9,614 nucleotides of DNA from Acidimicrobiales bacterium (GTDB taxonomy: Bacteria > Actinomycetota > Acidimicrobiia > Acidimicrobiales > Poriferisodalaceae): positions 1-9,614 of the forward strand of contig JAGQSP010000282.1 of the NCBI GenBank assembly GCA_020439485.1, given 5' to 3'. The notes beneath the pieces were generated by a model. That model ran no database searches. It had not been told where the DNA came from and saw only the letters and a program-made list of their open reading frames with translations. How positions within the stretch are numbered: position 1 is the first letter of the stretch; every line of letters begins with the position of its first letter. Both the position numbers and the translations under genes were made by a program. Below, one piece after another: positions 1-6,251 of this stretch.

Positions 1-124
1 TGAAGTCGGCCGGGTGGCTGAACAGGACCGCCCATGAGCCGGCCTTCCACTCATGAAAGGCGAGCTCGCCTTCTGTGGTGTCTGCAGTGAAATCGGGGGC
101 TTCGTCGCCGAGTCGCAGTGACAT
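1..124 (-). CDS. Peroxiredoxin (AhpC/TSA family, 1-Cys Prx6-like), N-terminal part only
   Basis: The reverse strand reads from an ATG at 124-122 to the window edge without a stop, giving 41 codons of the N-terminus. The peptide starts MSLRLGDEAPDF and ends at LFSHPADF. This is the thioredoxin-fold start of Prx6/1-Cys peroxiredoxins, in which SHPADF directly precedes the TPVCTTE motif with the peroxidatic cysteine; that cysteine lies outside the window. The family reduces hydrogen peroxide and organic peroxides in the cytoplasm. The start is supported by an AGGAGA ribosome site 7 nt upstream. The gene is divergent from the GGDEF-EAL gene, and a perfect palindrome lies in the shared upstream region. 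Family assignment is fairly secure from the N-terminal motif; the subclass is less certain because the active site is missing. Confidence 0.88.
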   Translation of the reverse strand, partial: MSLRLGDEAPDFTADTTEGELAFHEWKAGSWAVLFSHPADF

Positions 125-131
125 CTGTGGT

Positions 132-137
132 TCTCCT
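132..137 (-). promoter_or_regulatory. Ribosome binding site of the peroxiredoxin gene
   Basis: AGGAGA on the reverse strand lies 7 nt before the ATG at 124-122. It fixes the peroxiredoxin start. It also argues against the long plus-strand frame starting at GTG 118, which would run through this site and the first codons of the peroxiredoxin gene. Confidence 0.8.
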
Positions 138-152
138 GATAGCTGTGCCGCG

Positions 153-171
153 TGACTGGACAATCCAGTCA
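153..171. promoter_or_regulatory. Perfect 19-bp palindrome, candidate operator in a divergent promoter region
   Basis: TGACTGGA-CAA-TCCAGTCA has two perfect 8-bp arms around a 3-nt centre, in the intergenic stretch between the divergent peroxiredoxin and GGDEF-EAL genes. Symmetry of this length in a short divergent region is typical of a homodimeric regulator site. The left arm also holds TGGACA, one base from a sigma-70 -35 hexamer on the plus strand, but I see no good -10 at the right distance. The arms share GACT...AGTC with IscR type 1 sites, but the inner spacing is 9 nt here, against 5 nt there, so I do not assign a regulator. There is no T-tract, so it is not a terminator. Confidence 0.5.
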
Positions 172-188
172 TTTGCATCGATTTGTAT
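171..188. repeat. Short direct repeat in 10-bp phase beside the palindrome
   Basis: ATTTGCAT (171-178) and ATTTGTAT (181-188) match at 7 of 8 positions and are exactly 10 bp apart, about one helical turn. They abut the palindrome and form the only AT-rich patch in the intergenic region. Such phasing can mark paired protein-binding half-sites, or the patch may simply be promoter AT-richness. The rest of 125-273 shows no further gene or clear promoter. Confidence 0.3.
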
Positions 189-273
189 GTCTATCGGACG
201 GCAGCGGAATTTGCACCGAGGGCAGATGAACGGATGCCTAACAGCGAGGGGCGCAAGTTCCGATTGGCAATTC

Positions 274-2940
274 ATGCAGTTGGGCCGCGCATCGACAAGG
301 GGGTATCGCCTCGGTGTCGTGCTTGCTCTGATCGCGCTGACCCCACTGGTCGGAGCAACCTTCTTCGCCGTGCATGAGGTGATGTCTGCCCGCGCCGAAC
401 GCGAGGCTGCAACCGCCGTAGGCATGACGATCGAGGAACTCGTCGTGGTTTCGGAACTGCGCGCTGCCCTGACCGACGAGCACAACTGGACCGCCGTAGT
501 CGAGGGCGTGACCGAACTGGGGCTGCCGATCGAGCTCGTGAACGGCCTGACCGGTGTCGACATAAGCGCCCGCCTGGATATGGCCCGCGCCGATGTTGAC
601 GCCAGGACCGGCAGTCTTGGCTATGACGACGTCGCCCTGTCGATAGCCGCCGTACGAGACGATCCCGACATAGACCTGGGTAAAGAGCTGCAGGCCATCC
701 TCGACATCGAACGCACGTTGGCGACGCGTGCCGACGGCGAGCTGAACCGGGCGCTTGGTCAGGCGGCCGGAATCGGCGACGGGGGCACCCTGGTCAACCG
801 GCTGCGGGTGCTCGAACAGGCGACCCTGGCCCGTCAGGCTGCTTCGGGCAGTTTCTCTGAGTACTTCGGTGCGAGATTTGCCACCCAGAACGGCGTCGAG
901 CAGGTGATGGCGCTGAACATGGACGAAGGTCGGCGGACCTGGGCCTTGGAGCGGCTCGAAGTCTTGGCCGACGAGGACACTGAGGCGGCCGCGGCGATTG
1001 AGGTCATCAAGAACTCTGCTGCAGTGGCGCAGGTCGAGAGCGACGTTCTGAGGCTGTTGACGAGCTCGGTCGACGGCACCAGACAGAGCGGATCGCTGAA
1101 CAACGTAATGCTCGAACTGGACACCATCGGAGGTACGGTCGAGGCACACACCGTGTCGTCGGACCGCTACTCGGAGCTTGTCGCCGCAGCGGGAATCGAC
1201 GCTTCGAGGTCGGTCGCCGCCGCTCAGAACGCAGCATCTGGCCGCAACACCCAGGCCGTGGCGGCTCTGCTGGCCGTCTTGGTTCTGTCGGCGCTCACGG
1301 CGGTGGCAGCCACGCGGGCGATCGCTCGACCGGTGCGCAACCTGGCCAGAGCCGCCCGCAAGATCCGAGACGGCGACACCGAGATCGGCCCATTCCCCGA
1401 AACCGGGCCGATCGAGATTCGGATTGCTGCCCGAGCGATAAACGAAGCCGCGGGCCACCTGGCCCTGGCCGAAGCCCAGGCCTTGGCGTTGCGCGACGGC
1501 ATCCTCGATCACGAGGCGCTGAGCGAACAGGCGCCCGGAGCCATCGGCGCATCACTTCAGACAGCGGTTCAGACCCTGGCCGCCTCGATGCAAGAGCGCG
1601 AGCGCATGCGCGCCCAGATACAGCACGACGCGTCCCACGACGCCCTGACTCAACTGGCGAACAGGCGCGCCGCGCTGGAGCAACTCGACCGCGCCCTGGC
1701 GCGGGCCAGGCGCTCTGGCACCAGCGTGGCTCTGCTGTTCATAGACCTCGACGGCTTCAAAGAAGTCAACGATCGTTGTGGACACAACGCCGGGGACGCT
1801 GTGCTGCAGCGGGCCGGCGAGTCGTTGGCAGCTGCAACCCGCGCCGGCGACCTGGTGGGCCGCCTGGGTGGCGACGAGTTCGTGGTCGTCGCAGAGCAGG
1901 TTGTCGACCTGGCCGAGGCCCTGAGCCTGGCCGAGCGAATCAGACGCTCTCTGGAGCAGCCCATGACCGTCGACGGCTCGACGGTGACCATCGGAGCCAG
2001 CATCGGCGTGGCCGTCAGCCACCGGGGCGAGGACGACGCCACCGAGCTGTTGCACGAGGCCGATCTGGCGGTGTATCGGGCGAAGGAGCTGGGCAAGGGC
2101 CAGATCGCGGTGTGCGACGACGACTTGCGCCACGACTCGCAGGAGCGCACCAACCTCGAACAGGCGCTGCGCGAGGCGCTCTCCGCTGGTGAGTTCGAGC
2201 TTCACTATCACCCGATCGTCGAACCCGTGACCGAACACACCGTCGGATACGAAGCGCTGATCCGCTGGCAGCGACCCGGACACGGGTTGGTTGCGCCCGA
2301 CCAATTCATCCCCATCGCCGAGCGCAGCGACCTGATAGTGGCCATCGACCGTTGGGTCGTGGGCAATGTCGCGAAACAGATGGTGCTGTGGGAAGCCCAA
2401 GGGCTGTACCGAGATCTCTCGATGAGCATCAACGTCTCGGGCCGTCATCTGACATCTCCCAGCTTCGTCGAAAACGTTCTGGGGCCCCTGGACGAGTTCG
2501 GCATAGATCCAAGCCGGATCATCATCGAGGTCACCGAGAGTTCACTGCTGAACGATCTGGCGTCGGCCAGCATCAAACTCGAGCAGCTGCGGGCCCGAGG
2601 CATCAGGACGGCGATCGACGACTTCGGGACGGGCTACACGTCGCTGGCCCACCTTCGACAGCTGCCGATAGACATCCTGAAGATCGACCGCACCTATACC
2701 GCAGACGAATCGGCCTCCTCGTTGCTGAAGCTCATCATCGACACGGGCCACATGATGGGCGCTCGGGTCACCGCCGAGGGTGTCGAAACGCGAACCCAGG
2801 CCGAAACCCTCACCCGATTGGGTACAGACGACATGCAGGGATACCTGTACGGGTTGCCGCTGCCGGTGTCGCAGATGGCGGTCGAAACCAAGACGACAGC
2901 CACTCCGAGGTCCGCTGCGGGTGAGGCCGCAAGAGGCTGA
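274..2940 (+). CDS. Membrane-anchored dual GGDEF-EAL protein (diguanylate cyclase / cyclic-di-GMP phosphodiesterase) with HAMP and unknown sensor
   Basis: The 888-residue protein has a first membrane helix (about 12-33), an extracytoplasmic helical sensor region (about 34-325), a second membrane helix (about 326-346), a HAMP linker (about 347-400), a GGDEF domain (about 455-612) and an EAL domain (about 625-870). GGDEF is intact at 532-536, with the inhibitory I-site R523-x-x-D526 five residues before it, so product inhibition is expected. The EAL side keeps E660 of EAL, N720, E752, D782-D783 in DDFGTGY, K803, E835 and Q855, the metal-binding and catalytic set. Both synthesis and hydrolysis of cyclic di-GMP therefore look possible; which one dominates cannot be read from sequence. 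I do not recognise the sensor region; resemblance to NIT-type helical sensors is weak. The start is uncertain: ATG 274 gives the shortest tail before the first helix and ordinary codon use but lacks a good ribosome site, while ATG 226 adds 16 residues with poor codon use and a GAGGG only 3 nt away. The frame is open back to GTG 118, which I reject because it overlaps the divergent peroxiredoxin. Confidence 0.93.
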   Translation: MQLGRASTRGYRLGVVLALIALTPLVGATFFAVHEVMSARAEREAATAVGMTIEELVVVSELRAALTDEHNWTAVVEGVTELGLPIELVNGLTGVDISARLDMARADVDARTGSLGYDDVALSIAAVRDDPDIDLGKELQAILDIERTLATRADGELNRALGQAAGIGDGGTLVNRLRVLEQATLARQAASGSFSEYFGARFATQNGVEQVMALNMDEGRRTWALERLEVLADEDTEAAAAIEVIKNSAAVAQVESDVLRLLTSSVDGTRQSGSLNNVMLELDTIGGTVEAHTVSSDRYSELVAAAGIDASRSVAAAQNAASGRNTQAVAALLAVLVLSALTAVAATRAIARPVRNLARAARKIRDGDTEIGPFPETGPIEIRIAARAINEAAGHLALAEAQALALRDGILDHEALSEQAPGAIGASLQTAVQTLAASMQERERMRAQIQHDASHDALTQLANRRAALEQLDRALARARRSGTSVALLFIDLDGFKEVNDRCGHNAGDAVLQRAGESLAAATRAGDLVGRLGGDEFVVVAEQVVDLAEALSLAERIRRSLEQPMTVDGSTVTIGASIGVAVSHRGEDDATELLHEADLAVYRAKELGKGQIAVCDDDLRHDSQERTNLEQALREALSAGEFELHYHPIVEPVTEHTVGYEALIRWQRPGHGLVAPDQFIPIAERSDLIVAIDRWVVGNVAKQMVLWEAQGLYRDLSMSINVSGRHLTSPSFVENVLGPLDEFGIDPSRIIIEVTESSLLNDLASASIKLEQLRARGIRTAIDDFGTGYTSLAHLRQLPIDILKIDRTYTADESASSLLKLIIDTGHMMGARVTAEGVETRTQAETLTRLGTDDMQGYLYGLPLPVSQMAVETKTTATPRSAAGEAARG

Positions 2941-2944
2941 GGCC

Positions 2945-2975
2945 TTGCATTGGGGGGTTCGGTGCGGCCTACCTT
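2945..2975 (+). promoter_or_regulatory. Possible promoter giving a leaderless sigma-factor transcript
   Basis: TACCTT at 2970-2975 fits the TANNNT -10 pattern and ends 5 nt before the ATG at 2981, so transcription would start at or next to the start codon. TTGCAT at 2945-2950 could be a -35 element, although the 19-nt spacing is long. No usable Shine-Dalgarno sequence precedes the ATG, which fits a leaderless message, common in actinobacteria. Alternatively, the gene is read through from the GGDEF-EAL gene ending 40 bp upstream. Confidence 0.35.
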
Positions 2976-2980
2976 TGAGC

Positions 2981-3634
2981 ATGACCGACAGAGGACCTTC
3001 GCGACGGCGCGGTGAACGCGACCTCGACTCCGAGATCGGCGTGGCCAGGGCCGACGGCGACTTCAAGCGCATCGACGAACTGATCGTGCCTCTGGCCACC
3101 AGTGCGGCCGCGGGCGACGCCGCAGCCCTCGACCAACTGCTCGGGCTGGTTCTCAAACACCGCTTGGCCGATGGGGCAATCCGCAAGTTGCTGATCGACG
3201 AAGACGATGTCGAGAACGCGGTCCAGGCCACGCTGATGAGTCTCAACCGGGCAATCTCGTCGTTCGAAGGCCGGGCCAGATTCACGACGTGGCTGTACCG
3301 GGTCGCCGAGCGCGAGGCGCTCCAGATAATTCGCAAGAACAAGCGTGTGCCCACCCCCGATGGTGAGGACATGAGCGCACTGGCCGAAGAGGTCAGGCGC
3401 ATGAGCAGCATCATCGCCAGTCACGAGGCCCTCCGAAAGGCGCTCGAGGAGTTGGATCCGAAGCTGCGCGATCCGGTGGTGATGCGCGATGTCGACGGTC
3501 TCGACTATGCGGCCATCGCAGAAAGGCTCGACGTTCCCCTGAACACGGTTCGGACGCGTATTCGTCGAGGTCGCCAACTGGTTGCTGAGGCGATCATGAA
3601 CACGACCGGATCGCCCGGCCCGCAAGAGGCCTGA
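2981..3634 (+). CDS. Sigma-70 family RNA polymerase sigma factor, ECF-like (sigma2 and sigma4 only)
   Basis: The 217-residue protein directs RNA polymerase to specific promoters. A charged N-terminal extension (about 1-43) is followed by a sigma2 region (about 44-122). Within that, region 2.2 reads DDVENAVQ at 75-82 and the -10-binding part holds FEGRARFTTWLYRVA (95-109). The sigma4 region (about 148-205) has a helix-turn-helix, LDYAAIAERLDVPLNTVRTR, and the typical acidic-basic pattern. There is no sigma3, and the length suits the ECF group. In region 2.2, N79 stands where the canonical DAED motif has its second acidic residue. ATG 2981 is chosen because it starts a plausible hydrophilic N-terminus; in-frame TTG codons at 2975 and 2945 are weaker alternatives. 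No anti-sigma gene is adjacent. The gene follows the GGDEF-EAL gene by 40 bp on the same strand, and its 3' end overlaps the convergent kinase gene by 41 bp. The target promoters cannot be inferred. Confidence 0.88.
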   Translation: MTDRGPSRRRGERDLDSEIGVARADGDFKRIDELIVPLATSAAAGDAAALDQLLGLVLKHRLADGAIRKLLIDEDDVENAVQATLMSLNRAISSFEGRARFTTWLYRVAEREALQIIRKNKRVPTPDGEDMSALAEEVRRMSSIIASHEALRKALEELDPKLRDPVVMRDVDGLDYAAIAERLDVPLNTVRTRIRRGRQLVAEAIMNTTGSPGPQEA

Positions 3635-6224
3635 GCTGCTCGGTCGATGCGGCCGCCTCCAGCAACGAGACCGTGCCTGCGCAGGGGTCGACGACCAACA
3701 GACCGTCGGGTGAAATGGCCAAAGACACCGGGCGCCCGGTATCGACCACGGTGATGGGAGGCCCGGCCTGGTCGACGCGCAACACCTCGCCGGAAGTCGC
3801 AACGTAGAGAGCCGACGAGTCTGCGGCCAACGAGACAATGCCCTCGACGTCTGCGAGGTAGACCTCGACCGAGCCGCCGGAGACCCTCAGCACCCGGTCA
3901 TTGCCGGCGTCTGCGACCCAAACGGTGCCATCTGGTCCCACAGCCACATCGGTGGGGCCAAGGAGCTCACTGGACTGCGGATCGTCGGTCGCGATAGCCG
4001 ACCCGGGCTGGCCGGTGCCGACGAAGGCAGAGATGACCCCACTGGGGTCGACGACCCTGACCCGGTGAGATTCGGCATCGACCACATAGATCTCGCCGGC
4101 GGCTCCGACTGCAACCGCAACCGGTCGCCGCAAGAGCGCTTCGGGAGCCAAGGCGCCATCCCCGCGATCGCCCGACCGTCCAGACCCTGCGAGTGGACTG
4201 CGAATTCCGATGGCCAGGTCGACCACGGCCACCTGATGGGCATCTGGGAGCGCTACGACGGCGCGGCCGTTCCAGATGTCGAGGTCGGCGATGAGTCCGA
4301 GGCCGACCACGCGCGCCACTGTCGAGATCGTGGTGTCGGTCGGTTCTATGGACCGAATGGCCCAATGCCCGCTGTCGGCGATCAGCAGCGCGCCTTGGGC
4401 CGTAACCGCCGCTGCTGAAGGCGACGACAGCGACGCCAGCTGTGCAGCCGCGCCATCACCGATGGGGCCCGAGGGGTCGCCTTCGAGCACCACACGACGA
4501 TCGGTCGGACCGCTCAGCTCGACTACGTCACCTGAACTGCCGAGCGTCACAAAGAGCGCTCCGTCGGCGGCTTGTGTCAACCCATTCACTCCGTCGATCT
4601 CCTCGGCCACGGTGCTTATGACTCCCGAGGGTTCGATCGACCGGATAGCTCCGGAACTGTCGACTACCAAGAGTGATCCGCCGGCGCCTGCCCCGAGCGC
4701 AGAGGGCGCAGCGATCGCGGCCTCGGTAGCCAAGCCGCCGTCGCCACCAGATGTAGGAGACCCGTTGCCCGCCAGCGGCTCGATGACGCCGCCAGGATCG
4801 ATCCAGCGAACCCGGTTGGCCTGGTTGTCGGCGACCGCAACTCCCCCTCGCCAGGCGGCCACGTCGACGGGTTGCAGGAAGCCCGCGCCGACCGCAGCCG
4901 ACCCGTCGCCAGAGTCGGCGGCCAGGCCGGTGCCGGCGATGGTCGAGATCTGGCCGGTTCGAGGATCGACTGCGCGCACTCTGCGATTGCCGGTGTCGGC
5001 GATCAGCAACGAACCATCGGGGGCAACATCGATGCCGCGGGGCGAGTCGAGCATGGCTTGTTCGGCAGGCCCTCCATCACCGCCGAAGCCAGATCCCGAA
5101 CCCCCGGCGACGGCCACCACCGCACCCTGTTCGACAGCGACTATGCGGTGGTTGCCCGTGTCGGCCACCAGCAAGCGTCCCGACGGTTCGAACGCGACAT
5201 CCGTTGGTGACCTGAACCCATCGATGTACGAAAGGCCGTCGCCATCGAACAACACGACCCGATGATTCTCGGTGTCGGCGACTGCGACTGTCGACCCGAA
5301 CGACGAGATGCCGTTGGGGCCGAACAGCGGCGGATCCGGCACTAGCACTGCCTCCCGGGTTGGGGGGTCGCCCGGCAAGACCGCAAGCAGGATGCCGACC
5401 AAGGCGACCAGCACAACCGCCGCGACCGCGGCTGCGGCAACCCGGCGACGCCTTGTTCCGCTGCCGCCGTCCGATGCGCCGTCGATGAGGCTCAAGAACT
5501 CCGCGACCGTATTCGGCCGACCGCCCGGATCGTCAGCTCTGGCGCGTTGCAACGCCATCTCGAGCTTCTTGGGCAGCCTCGGCGGGTCGTCATCGGCACC
5601 GCACGCAACCCTGCGCACCACCGCGGCCAGCGCGTAGAGATCGGCCCGGGCGTCGACCGATTCGCCTCGACCCTGCTCGGGACTCATGTATCCCCTGGTG
5701 CCCAAGCCGGCGGCTGCCTCACCCGCTTGCGACGCGAGCCCGAAATCGCCCAGGACCAGCGACGCACCCTCGGGAAAGATCGAATCGTCGTCGTCGCAGC
5801 GCTGTACGAACACGTTCGCGGGCTTCACGTCCAGGTGAACGAGGCCGCGCGAGTGAACGGCCTGCAGCGCGGCCCCCAGCTCGCGAGCCACGCGCACGGC
5901 CGAGTCGACATCGCCAGCCGCACCGACGAGGCCATCTGCCAGCGATTGATCGAGCAGGTCCATCACCATGAACGGCTGGCCCGTGTCGAGCACCCCGATG
6001 TCGTGGACCGCAACAACTCTGGGGTCCTCGATGCTGCGCAACAGCCGTGCCTCGCGCAAGAAGGCGCTGACCATGTCCTCGCGCCTGATGAGGTGATCGG
6101 CTAGGACCTTCACGGCGACGGTGACATCGAGCAGCGGGTCGTGGGCCTCGAACACCGAGCTGGCCGCGCCCGTGCCCTTGAGCCTGATGATGCGATAGCG
6201 CCCGATGCGATCTGGGATCAGCAT
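3594..6224 (-). CDS. Receptor-type Ser/Thr protein kinase with NHL-repeat extracytoplasmic domain (PknD-like), non-RD active site
   Basis: This 876-residue Hanks-type kinase would phosphorylate proteins on Ser or Thr in the cytoplasm. The kinase domain (about 8-248) has the glycine loop GTGAASSV (17-24), K39 in VAVKV, E58 of helix C, the catalytic loop HLDVKPAN (130-137: D132, K134, N137), DFG at 160-162, SPE at 181-183 and R236. Catalytic residues are kept, but the HRD arginine is a leucine (L131), making it a non-RD kinase. Its activation loop offers only S165 and the conserved T176. A basic stretch (258-261) leads straight into one membrane helix (about 262-283). Residues 300-876 hold about twelve NHL-type repeats, consistent with two six-bladed propellers outside the membrane. 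This ectodomain has only two cysteines, C848 and C875, which could close the last blade. The ATG at 6224 follows GGTGAT by 6 nt; TTG 6227 is an alternative. It lies 27 bp after the paralogous kinase, probably in one operon. M. tuberculosis PknD has the same order with a single propeller. The ligand and substrates are unknown. Confidence 0.92.
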   Translation of the reverse strand: MLIPDRIGRYRIIRLKGTGAASSVFEAHDPLLDVTVAVKVLADHLIRREDMVSAFLREARLLRSIEDPRVVAVHDIGVLDTGQPFMVMDLLDQSLADGLVGAAGDVDSAVRVARELGAALQAVHSRGLVHLDVKPANVFVQRCDDDDSIFPEGASLVLGDFGLASQAGEAAAGLGTRGYMSPEQGRGESVDARADLYALAAVVRRVACGADDDPPRLPKKLEMALQRARADDPGGRPNTVAEFLSLIDGASDGGSGTRRRRVAAAAVAAVVLVALVGILLAVLPGDPPTREAVLVPDPPLFGPNGISSFGSTVAVADTENHRVVLFDGDGLSYIDGFRSPTDVAFEPSGRLLVADTGNHRIVAVEQGAVVAVAGGSGSGFGGDGGPAEQAMLDSPRGIDVAPDGSLLIADTGNRRVRAVDPRTGQISTIAGTGLAADSGDGSAAVGAGFLQPVDVAAWRGGVAVADNQANRVRWIDPGGVIEPLAGNGSPTSGGDGGLATEAAIAAPSALGAGAGGSLLVVDSSGAIRSIEPSGVISTVAEEIDGVNGLTQAADGALFVTLGSSGDVVELSGPTDRRVVLEGDPSGPIGDGAAAQLASLSSPSAAAVTAQGALLIADSGHWAIRSIEPTDTTISTVARVVGLGLIADLDIWNGRAVVALPDAHQVAVVDLAIGIRSPLAGSGRSGDRGDGALAPEALLRRPVAVAVGAAGEIYVVDAESHRVRVVDPSGVISAFVGTGQPGSAIATDDPQSSELLGPTDVAVGPDGTVWVADAGNDRVLRVSGGSVEVYLADVEGIVSLAADSSALYVATSGEVLRVDQAGPPITVVDTGRPVSLAISPDGLLVVDPCAGTVSLLEAAASTEQLRPLAGRAIRSCS
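3597..5327 (-). repeat. About twelve divergent NHL-type repeats in the shorter kinase
   Basis: Residues 300-876 consist of units of roughly 37-60 residues with a core like P-x-D/G-V-A-V-x-x-D-G-x-L-x-V-A-D-x-x-N-H-R-V. Clear examples start at SPTDVAFEPSGRLLVADTGN (339), SPRGIDVAPDGSLLIADTGN (394) and GPTDVAVGPDGTVWVADAGN (756). Several middle units are degenerate. The inter-blade loop GFGGDGGPA (379-387) recurs in eroded forms such as SGGDGGLA, PIGDGAAA and DRGDGALA. The count is by eye and could be off by one. Confidence 0.75.
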
Positions 6225-6230
6225 CAAAAC

Positions 6231-6236
6231 ATCACC
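6231..6236 (-). promoter_or_regulatory. Ribosome binding site of the downstream kinase gene
   Basis: GGTGAT on the reverse strand lies 6 nt before the ATG at 6224-6222 and matches the 3' half of the extended Shine-Dalgarno sequence. It supports ATG 6224 over the adjoining TTG 6227. The 27-bp gap after the TAG stop of the upstream kinase leaves no room for a separate promoter of usual length, so co-transcription is likely. Confidence 0.5.
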
Positions 6237-6251
6237 GCGGCCGCGCCATGC

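Noticed and set aside
118..273. N-terminal extension of the GGDEF-EAL frame back to GTG 118
   Set aside because: It would overlap the divergent peroxiredoxin start and its ribosome site and pass through the palindrome; the added residues have codon use unlike the rest of the gene.
238..1512. Minus-strand open frame of about 420 codons opposite the GGDEF-EAL gene
   Set aside because: It has no domain and lies antisense to a gene with well-supported membrane, HAMP and catalytic motifs.
2926..2945. Possible hairpin AGGCC...GGCCT at the end of the GGDEF-EAL gene
   Set aside because: The stem is only 5 bp with a long loop and no T-tract, so it is not a credible terminator.
4276..5265. Plus-strand open frame of about 330 codons opposite the downstream kinase
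   Set aside because: It is Ser/Pro/Ala-rich low-complexity translation antisense to the NHL repeats; the repeats themselves produce its apparent periodicity.
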